Origin: an uncultured Lachnospiraceae bacterium
GTDB lineage: Bacteria > Bacillota > Clostridia > Lachnospirales > Lachnospiraceae
Direction: 5' to 3'
Assembly: GCA_910586355.1 (NCBI GenBank)
Contig: CAJUHJ010000006.1
Location: 1 to 64,000 of the forward strand
DNA length: 64,000 bases
Shown: in pieces, positions 57,874 to 64,000 of the stretch
Position numbering within the stretch: position 1 is the stretch's first letter
How the letters are laid out: each line of letters begins with the position of its first letter
The notes under the pieces: generated by a model
Told to the model about the DNA's origin: nothing
What the model saw: only the letters and a program-made list of their open reading frames with translations
Databases searched by the model: none
Position numbers and translations under genes: made by a program

Positions 57874-59049
57874 ATGCAGATTTTGGTGTATCGGTGGCGG
57901 GCGTACAATTATGCGGATATTTGCGAGGCTTTTACAGCGCTTGGATATGAATATATTACGATAGAACAAGACCTGGACAATTATGATGAAGAACCGGAAT
58001 TCGAGACATATTTGGCAAAAATTATAAAGCAAAAATCCTGCGATATGGTCTTTACCGTCAATTATTTTGCGCTTGTGACAACCGTCTGTGCGAAACTTAA
58101 TGTGCCATATGTCGTATGGACTTGCGACAATCCGTTGATAAGTATGTATCATAAAAATGTATTTGCTCCCTGTAATTATTTTTTTACGTTTGATAAAACA
58201 AATTTTTTGGAATTTAAAGGCATGGGAGTGGAACATATCTGGCATCTGCCTTTGGCGGTCAATATAAAGCGGCTGGATTATCTGCTGGCGCACAGCGATG
58301 ATTTAATCGCATATCAAAACGATATAGCTTTTGTCGGAAGCCTTTATGAGCGTAATAGTTATGACAGGCTGCGCCCTTCGCTTCCAGATTATCTAAAAGG
58401 ATATTTTGACGCGGCAATATGGGCGCAGCAGTGTGTGAATGGAGGGAATCTTTTAGAAGAAATGCTGACTGTAACGATACTCGAACAGCTTCAGCAGTAT
58501 TTTAAATTAGAAAAATCAAAAGATTCATTTTCAGATTTGGGCTTAATCTTTTCAACGACTGTCCTTGGGTTTAAGACGGCGGCTGAGGAAAGAAGGCGCG
58601 CATTGATGGAACTGTCCAAAAAATATGCGGTTACAATATACAGCAATAGTGATACGAGCGATTTACTTCGTGTGCGTTACGGAGGCTCTCTGGATTACTG
58701 GAGTGAAATGCCCAAAGTATTTACAGCGTCAAAGATTAATTTAAATTTTACAATTCCGGGGATTAAAAGCGGTCTGCCGTTACGCATTTGGGATGTGTTA
58801 GGCAGCGGCGGGTTCTTAATGACAAATTTTCAGGCGGAAATCCCGGCGTATTTTAAAAATAAAGTAGATTTGGTTTGTTTTGAAAGTGTTGAAGAACTAT
58901 CAGAGTTGGCTGGTTATTATCTTTCCCATGAAAAAGAACGCAGGCAAATTGCAAAAAATGGATATGAGAAAGTAAAAGCGTTTCATACTTGTGAGCAGAG
59001 AATTACTCAAATGATGGAATGTGTCAGGAAGGAACATTTTGGCAAGTAG
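57874..59049 (+). CDS. CgeB/DUF3880-type glycosyltransferase
   Basis: Cytoplasmic protein (391 aa) with a DUF3880 N-terminal domain (ILVYRWRAYNYADICEAF, FTVNYFALVTTVCAKLNVPY, VWTCDNP) and a C-terminal Glyco_trans_1_2 domain (GSGGFLMTNFQAEIPAYF, VCFESVEELSELAGYYL) of the GT-B fold, where the Glu-containing stretch binds the nucleotide sugar. CgeB of Bacillus takes part in spore surface maturation; the same architecture is widespread in clostridia with unknown acceptors. GGGGAGG lies 8 bases before ATG. A role in decorating the spore or cell surface is inferred. Confidence 0.82.
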   Translation: MQILVYRWRAYNYADICEAFTALGYEYITIEQDLDNYDEEPEFETYLAKIIKQKSCDMVFTVNYFALVTTVCAKLNVPYVVWTCDNPLISMYHKNVFAPCNYFFTFDKTNFLEFKGMGVEHIWHLPLAVNIKRLDYLLAHSDDLIAYQNDIAFVGSLYERNSYDRLRPSLPDYLKGYFDAAIWAQQCVNGGNLLEEMLTVTILEQLQQYFKLEKSKDSFSDLGLIFSTTVLGFKTAAEERRRALMELSKKYAVTIYSNSDTSDLLRVRYGGSLDYWSEMPKVFTASKINLNFTIPGIKSGLPLRIWDVLGSGGFLMTNFQAEIPAYFKNKVDLVCFESVEELSELAGYYLSHEKERRQIAKNGYEKVKAFHTCEQRITQMMECVRKEHFGK

Positions 59050-59080
59050 ATTGCGTATGGGACAGCAGAAAGGAAAAAAT

Positions 59081-60064
59081 ATGGATCAGGTGATTCGTCC
59101 AAGACGACTAAGGGGTAATGCAGTATTAAGAAAAATGGTTCGGGAAACCAGGATGGACAAGTCGTCGCTGGTGTATCCGCTGTTTATTGTAGAAGGGGAA
59201 AATATCAGGGAAGAGATTTGCTCCATGCCGGGGCAGTACCGATACAGCATTGACCGTCTGGGGGAGCCGTTGGAAGAACTGGAAAAAGCAGGCGTATCAA
59301 GCGTAATGTTTTTTGGGATTCCGGCGCATAAAGATGAATTGGGCAGTATGGCATATGCAGAGGATGGGATTATACAAAGGGCGTTTGAAAAAGCAAGAAG
59401 AGATTTCCCCAATCTTTATCTTATTGGAGACGTATGTATGTGTGAATATACTTCGCATGGGCACTGTGGTATTTTGTGCGGCTCGGACGTGGATAATGAT
59501 AAAACATTGGAGTATCTGGCAAAAACAGCTGTTTCACAGGTGCAGGCCGGCGCAGATATGGTGGCGCCTTCCGATATGATGGATGGGAGAGTGGAGGCAA
59601 TCCGTAATGCGTTAGACAAAAATGGGTTTTATCATACTCCGATTATGTCATATTCGGCCAAATTTGCGTCTTCTTTTTATGGGCCTTTCCGTGATGCGGC
59701 AGAAAGCACCCCGGCATTTGGGGACAGGAAAACATATCAGATGGATTACCATAATAGAAGAGAAGCGATGAAAGAAGTTTTGCTTGACGTCAAAGAAGGG
59801 GCTGATATTGTTATGGTTAAGCCGGCTGCGGTATATGGGGATTTGATTCGTGAAATTAAAGAAACAGTAAAGATTCCGGTTGCTTCTTATAGTGTCAGCG
59901 GCGAATATTCGATGATAAAGGCGGCTGCTTTGGCAGGATTTATAGATGAGAGGGGCGTTATGTGTGAAATGGCGGCTTCTGCATACCGCGCCGGAACAGA
60001 TATATATATTACATATTTTGCAAAAGAATTGGCAGAGTGTATGGAGAAAGGCGTTATCGGGTAG
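59081..60064 (+). CDS. hemB: delta-aminolevulinic acid dehydratase (porphobilinogen synthase)
   Basis: Cytoplasmic enzyme (327 aa) that condenses two 5-aminolevulinates to porphobilinogen for tetrapyrroles. DVCMCEYTSHGHCG near 119-132 holds the three Cys ligands of the zinc-dependent type; Schiff-base lysines lie in MSYSAKFASSFYGPF near 197-211 and IVMVKPAAVYGD near 248. ATG 59081 has AAAGGA upstream; the longer frame overlaps the glycosyltransferase. No other hem, cob or cbi gene is in the window, so it is an orphan here; in such anaerobes the product usually feeds siroheme or cobamide. Confidence 0.94.
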   Translation: MDQVIRPRRLRGNAVLRKMVRETRMDKSSLVYPLFIVEGENIREEICSMPGQYRYSIDRLGEPLEELEKAGVSSVMFFGIPAHKDELGSMAYAEDGIIQRAFEKARRDFPNLYLIGDVCMCEYTSHGHCGILCGSDVDNDKTLEYLAKTAVSQVQAGADMVAPSDMMDGRVEAIRNALDKNGFYHTPIMSYSAKFASSFYGPFRDAAESTPAFGDRKTYQMDYHNRREAMKEVLLDVKEGADIVMVKPAAVYGDLIREIKETVKIPVASYSVSGEYSMIKAAALAGFIDERGVMCEMAASAYRAGTDIYITYFAKELAECMEKGVIG

Positions 60065-60123
60065 CATTTGTGGGGTTTCCTAATATAGTATATTAGAAAG
60101 AATATAGTATAGGAGACTTTTTT

Positions 60124-60675
60124 ATGGAAGAAAAGAAAACGACCATTTCTAATTCATGCAGCTTCGCCGGAATAAGGCCCGCTATGGCCGACCTGCCGTA
60201 TCCGCAGATACAGGTGGAATGTCAAAATCTGGCTTATGCAAATCTGCTTAGTAATGATTATTGCGGGGCGGTATCTGAGATGTCAGCAATTACACAGTAT
60301 ATCAACAATGAAAACCGGCTTTCCGCCATGCAGTGCCCGCTTGCCAAAACATTGCTTGGAATTGCAATGGCAGAAATGATGCATCTGCAGAAACTTGGAG
60401 AAATGATTGTTTTGCTGGGAGGACAGATTGATTTTACGGCAGTACAGCAAAATGGAAGAAAAAGAATGTGGACGCCGGAATACCTGAATATCCCAACTCA
60501 GGCCAAACAGATGCTTATGGCGGATATTGAAGCAGAGAAAGCGGCGATTTCACAGTACCGTATGCACATGAAGATGATAAAAGATTCTTGTGTGAATGCT
60601 GTATTGATACGGATTATCCGGGATGAAGAATATCATATTATGATATTGCGTGCACTCATAGATGAATATTGTTAA
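60124..60675 (+). CDS. ferritin-like/rubrerythrin-fold protein
   Basis: A 183-residue four-helix-bundle protein with a di-metal site pattern: the Glu in GAVSEMSAITQYI near 49, EMMHLQKLGEMI (ExxH) near 81, DIEAEKAAISQYR near 140 and IRDEEYHIMIL (ExxH) near 165. This is the two-fold EX..EXXH arrangement of rubrerythrin/bacterioferritin-like proteins; the short N-terminal segment SCSFAGIRPAMADLPYPQ also recalls CotJC/manganese-catalase-like spore proteins. There is no rubredoxin domain. AGGAG stands 8 bases before the ATG. Oxidative-stress or iron/manganese handling is likely; spore-coat function is an alternative. Confidence 0.75.
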   Translation: MEEKKTTISNSCSFAGIRPAMADLPYPQIQVECQNLAYANLLSNDYCGAVSEMSAITQYINNENRLSAMQCPLAKTLLGIAMAEMMHLQKLGEMIVLLGGQIDFTAVQQNGRKRMWTPEYLNIPTQAKQMLMADIEAEKAAISQYRMHMKMIKDSCVNAVLIRIIRDEEYHIMILRALIDEYC

Positions 60676-60724
60676 GCCAGAGAAAAATTTCCGTTTCAGA
60701 TTTATATTTCATTGTATAGAATCG

Positions 60725-60753
60725 TTGACAAAGAAGTAAGACAGAAGTATAAT
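60725..60753 (+). promoter_or_regulatory. perfect consensus sigma-A promoter for GH101
   Basis: TTGACA (60725-60730), 17-base spacer, TATAAT (60748-60753). Transcription from about 60760 gives a leader of roughly 265 bases. Confidence 0.75.
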
Positions 60754-60759
60754 GGAAGT

Positions 60760-61023
60760 AATTAAAAACGGTAGTTAAGTTGAATGCTCGATAAGTAAGG
60801 ATTCCCCCGAAAGTATCGCAGATACAATCGGGGGATAGTTTTCATCTGAGAAATAATGGTAACTGCATTTTCCGGGATACAGACCAATAAAACTGAAAAT
60901 CATCCCTGTGCCAATCTGGTTTTATAAAACGGGGGATTTTATAAAAGGAATCTTCAATCATTTGGGGTAAATGTTTGGGATTCCTAAGGCTATTATATCA
61001 ATTTTTTAAAAGGAGGAATTTTA
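60760..61023 (+). promoter_or_regulatory. long structured 5' leader of GH101
   Basis: The leader holds a micro-ORF (ATG 60784, MLDK), then a hairpin at 60803-60835: TCCCCCGA pairs with TCGGGGGA, and GTATC with GATAC, separated by a symmetric AA/AA internal loop and capped by GCA. It is followed by TAGTTTTC, a weak T-run. Further on TTTTATAAAA occurs twice (60920-60948) and AGGAATC can pair with GATTCCT (60947-60985). I recognise no known riboswitch. Confidence 0.55.
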
Positions 61024-64000
61024 ATGAAAGAAACGGGCAGTAAAAGAAGGATGCGTTCTTTTATAGCTGGGACACTAGCATTTCTGCTGATGTTTACAAC
61101 GGCATTGTCAGGTTTTCCGGCTATGCAGACAAACGCGGCGGAAGGCAAGACCTGGTATCGTATGACGGCGGGCAGTGGAAATGGAAATAGTCATAACTAT
61201 TCCAGCGATGCCGATGGAAATGCAGCGGTTCTTCTTCATCAGACAGAGAAGATGACAATGGGTCAGAAATTATCAACGACATTTGAGCTGGTGGGTGATG
61301 TGACGCATCGAGTTGGTTTTTTCTATGCGTATAAGGATGATTCAAACTGGCTGTACATAGGATACAATGGAAATTGGTATTATGAATATCCGACAGATTC
61401 TGGTACATCTTATCCTGGCATTAGCGGGCTGCCGGCTATTTCGACCGGCGATCGTGTGACAGTTTCTGTTGCTTTGGATCGTGAAACATTGGTAGTAGAG
61501 GTCAATGGAGTGGAACAGCGGTTGACAAATCAGGCATTTTTTGATTTGGAAGAAGCATTTGGAACTGATGGGCGTTTTGGCTTCCGTAATGGAACTCAGG
61601 GTTCATCAATCCGCTTTACAGACGTTACATGCGGCGGTAAGGCGATTGACGGTAATTGGGAGTTTTTGGCAGAACATACCGGTCAGGAGTTCGCAACAGA
61701 AGTGACTCCGGTGCATACGGTAACAGGTTCGGTACAGGATACAGATGGTGAACCGATATCAGAGGCAAAGGTACGAGTTGGTTCTGAAAGCGTACGGACA
61801 GATGATAATGGAGAGTTTTCTGTTGATGTAGAAGAGGGTACATATGATGTGTCTGCGTCTGCTTCGGGATATATTGCAAATTCAATTACGGGTGTTGAAG
61901 TGAGTGAGGATAAGACATTAGATCCGATTGTGCTTCAATCAAAAGAATCTGTTGTATATGACAATTATATTTCGAATGATAAGATTAAGGCCGCAGTCAG
62001 TGATAAGTTTCCGCAGGTGTTTCAGTATGAACTGACTATGGACGGTAAAAAAGGACAGTTATTCGGTGGACAGGAGTCGGAATTGTCGTCTATCCGGATT
62101 GGGGCATATGATGCGGATAACGGAGCGGTTGTGTTAAAAGATATTGAACCAGAAATGAACAATGTCAAGATTAATGCGGATAATGCTGTATATGAGATGT
62201 CACTTGTAAATGAAGAGGTAGCGATTAATTTAGACATGACGGTAAAAATTTCTATCACAGACAATGACTTGACTTGGGAAGTGACAGATATTACAAAAAA
62301 TGATGGTTGTGCAAAGATAAATACAATTGATGTGCCGAACTTAAATCTGGTAACGATTGTAGATACGCAGACGGATGCGCAGTTCAAAGGCGCAGTGATT
62401 TCTTCAGATACGAACGGCAGTGGAGACAGAGAAATTACATTCGAAAAGGGGTTTGTATCAGGTAATACGGAGGGATATGCGTATGGATTTTTATCTGCAG
62501 ACGGTATCAGCGCTGGTGTATGGAGCAATTCGGAAATGCTCAAAGATAAACGACTTGTGCGCAACAACGGTACGGATTGTATCTCTTTGACGAGCGCAGC
62601 ATGGTATTATGATTATAATGATGAGAGCGGTTATACATTCTCGAATCAGCCTACGGTATATGAGGGCGTGGCAGGCGGTGTTCCTGTGAGCGAGCTGCCG
62701 TGTGTAAAAGTATGTTTTGCAGGCGACGAGAATGAAGATGAAATTGTGGACTGGCAGGATGGGGCAATTGCGTATCGAGATATTATGAATAATCCATATG
62801 GTTCAGAAAATACAAAAGAACTTGTCAACTATCGTATTTCCATGAACTTTAACAGTCAGGCTACAAATCCGTATTATAAGACGGCAGATAATATTAAAAA
62901 AGTATATCTGGCAACAGACGGACTTCCGCAGGCGGTTATGATGAAAGGTTACGGAAGTGAAGGACATGACTCTGCAAACTCTGAGTATGGTTATATTTCA
63001 GAGCGTCTTGGCGGTTTGGAACAGTTGAAACAGTTAAATACAATTGCGCATAAATATAATACTCAGATGGGTATTCATATCAATGCGCAGGAAGCATATC
63101 CGGAAGCACCGACATTTTCAGAGGAATTAATCAATGGCCCAGATAGCCGCGGATGGGGCTGGCTGGATCAGTCGTATACAATTAACCGTGGATATGATCT
63201 TGGTTCGGGACTTCGTTATAAGAGGCTGCTTCAGCTTTACGATCAGTTGAACGATACTTCCCTTTATAAAAACAAATGGCCGAACGTTGCTGGGCAGGGC
63301 ACAGAGGCAGAGGAAGTAGTGGCAGATGCGAAAACAATTGCAGATACGGTTGCTGAAAAGAAAATGACTACAACAGAAAACTTGGATTTCATGTATCTTG
63401 ACGTTTGGTATGGAGATGCATGGGAGACACGTAAAATAGCACAGCAGTTTAACAGCCTGGGATGGAGATTTTCTACGGAGTTTGGTGCAGAAGGCGAGTA
63501 TGATTCGACTTGGCAGCACTGGGCGACAGAAGGACATTACGGCGGTTCCGGCATGAAGGGATTAAATAGTGATGTCATCCGCTTTATCCGTAACCATCAA
63601 AAAGATTCCTTTGTATTGAATTATCCGAAATACGGCGGAACGGCAGATAATCCTCTGCTTGGCGGATTTGACCTCACTGGATTTGAAGGCTGGGGCGGCA
63701 GTAACGACAGTTTCGTAACTTATATTACTAAGACGTTTTTGGCAAATCTTCCGACAAAGTTCTTACAGCATTATAAAGTATATAAATGGGAGAACTATCC
63801 AGAAGGCGAATCTCCGACAGGAAACCATGAAAAAGAAATTACGTTAAAAAGCGATGATGGCAAAGATACCGTAGTTGTAACAAGAAATGAAGATCAGATT
63901 GAAGATGATCTCAATGGGGATCAGACTTTAAATTATGTAGAGAGAACGATTACCTTAAATGGAAAAACGATCTTAGACGACGCGAAGTATTTGATTCCAT
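61024..64000 (+). CDS. GH101 endo-alpha-N-acetylgalactosaminidase, partial (3' end outside window)
   Basis: First 992 codons of a secreted enzyme that frees the core-1 disaccharide Gal-beta-1,3-GalNAc from Ser/Thr of mucins. Signal peptide to about A38/A39 (TNAA|EG). Then a concanavalin-like module (about 42-205), a carboxypeptidase-regulatory-like beta domain (about 235-312: VTGSVQDTDGEPISEAKVRV) and the GH101 N-terminal and catalytic domains from about 318. The residues matching the known pneumococcal pair are present: nucleophile D793 in MYLDVWYGD and acid/base E819 in FSTEFGAEG. AAAGGAGG lies 8 bases before the ATG. The frame stays open to the window edge. Confidence 0.94.
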   Translation, partial: MKETGSKRRMRSFIAGTLAFLLMFTTALSGFPAMQTNAAEGKTWYRMTAGSGNGNSHNYSSDADGNAAVLLHQTEKMTMGQKLSTTFELVGDVTHRVGFFYAYKDDSNWLYIGYNGNWYYEYPTDSGTSYPGISGLPAISTGDRVTVSVALDRETLVVEVNGVEQRLTNQAFFDLEEAFGTDGRFGFRNGTQGSSIRFTDVTCGGKAIDGNWEFLAEHTGQEFATEVTPVHTVTGSVQDTDGEPISEAKVRVGSESVRTDDNGEFSVDVEEGTYDVSASASGYIANSITGVEVSEDKTLDPIVLQSKESVVYDNYISNDKIKAAVSDKFPQVFQYELTMDGKKGQLFGGQESELSSIRIGAYDADNGAVVLKDIEPEMNNVKINADNAVYEMSLVNEEVAINLDMTVKISITDNDLTWEVTDITKNDGCAKINTIDVPNLNLVTIVDTQTDAQFKGAVISSDTNGSGDREITFEKGFVSGNTEGYAYGFLSADGISAGVWSNSEMLKDKRLVRNNGTDCISLTSAAWYYDYNDESGYTFSNQPTVYEGVAGGVPVSELPCVKVCFAGDENEDEIVDWQDGAIAYRDIMNNPYGSENTKELVNYRISMNFNSQATNPYYKTADNIKKVYLATDGLPQAVMMKGYGSEGHDSANSEYGYISERLGGLEQLKQLNTIAHKYNTQMGIHINAQEAYPEAPTFSEELINGPDSRGWGWLDQSYTINRGYDLGSGLRYKRLLQLYDQLNDTSLYKNKWPNVAGQGTEAEEVVADAKTIADTVAEKKMTTTENLDFMYLDVWYGDAWETRKIAQQFNSLGWRFSTEFGAEGEYDSTWQHWATEGHYGGSGMKGLNSDVIRFIRNHQKDSFVLNYPKYGGTADNPLLGGFDLTGFEGWGGSNDSFVTYITKTFLANLPTKFLQHYKVYKWENYPEGESPTGNHEKEITLKSDDGKDTVVVTRNEDQIEDDLNGDQTLNYVERTITLNGKTILDDAKYLIP

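Noticed and set aside
60760..61023. Known riboswitch class in the GH101 leader
   Set aside because: I could not match the conserved core of any class I know; reported only as a structured leader.

Overview
The window comes from a low-GC, endospore-forming Firmicute, most likely a mucin-degrading gut Lachnospiraceae of the Ruminococcus torques / R. gnavus / Mediterraneibacter type. Support: AGGAGG ribosome sites and TTGACA-N17-TATAAT promoters throughout, sporulation genes (cwlD, spoIID, a spoIIQ-like gene, pdaA), a DUF4321 protein, the TIGR03915/TIGR03916 repair pair, and two very large secreted enzymes for mucin O-glycans. The species cannot be fixed from the sequence alone.

Layout. 1-5.3 kb (minus): response regulator, histidine kinase, ABC ATPase and duplicated FtsX permease, a peptide-sensing/detoxification type module with a visible OmpR-type operator, then a small HTH gene. 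5.4-6.0 kb: decayed transposon remnant (tnpV). 6.1-14.1 kb: NSS amino-acid symporter, an unexplained intergenic unit on the minus strand, an SH3/SleB-type wall hydrolase, galactokinase, a tandem bacteriohemerythrin and a second two-component system. 14.3-21.3 kb: a 2309-residue GH95 alpha-fucosidase with nine FIVAR-like repeats. 21.4-27.9 kb: cwlD, DUF4321, an ECF sigma factor with a membrane beta-propeller partner, a secreted triple-repeat protein, a degenerate tRNA-Cys-like sequence, a cytoplasmic NlpC/P60 enzyme and tRNA-Ser(CGA). 28-34 kb: aldo/keto reductase and a four-gene ktrB-ktrA-trkA-trkH potassium operon. 34-41.3 kb: radical-SAM repair pair, rsmA, spoIID, spoIIQ-like gene, GIY-YIG protein and DEAD-box helicase. 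41.4-47 kb: sugar-type ABC importer without its own ATPase, ending in an HlyD-like adaptor. 47-60.7 kb: chemoreceptor, FeoB remnant, CPBP protease with an ABC-2 exporter, ferredoxin, a PurF paralogue without the glutaminase cysteine, pdaA, membrane protein/XRE pair, uxaC, CgeB-type glycosyltransferase, hemB and a ferritin-like protein. 60.7-64 kb: a long structured leader and the first 992 codons of a GH101 endo-alpha-N-acetylgalactosaminidase, cut by the window end.

How it fits together. GH95 removes fucose caps and GH101 releases the Gal-GalNAc core from mucin; galactokinase and the sugar-type importer could use the products. CwlD and PdaA together make the muramic delta-lactam of spore cortex; SpoIID and the SpoIIQ-like protein act in engulfment.

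The most interesting signals are regulatory: a candidate leader-peptide attenuator before the GIY-YIG/helicase operon (39278-39441), a spoIID start codon buried in an intrinsic terminator (37335-37372), a highly symmetric hairpin in the GH101 leader (60803-60835), and a consensus promoter driving a short unexplained minus-strand unit (7526-7837).
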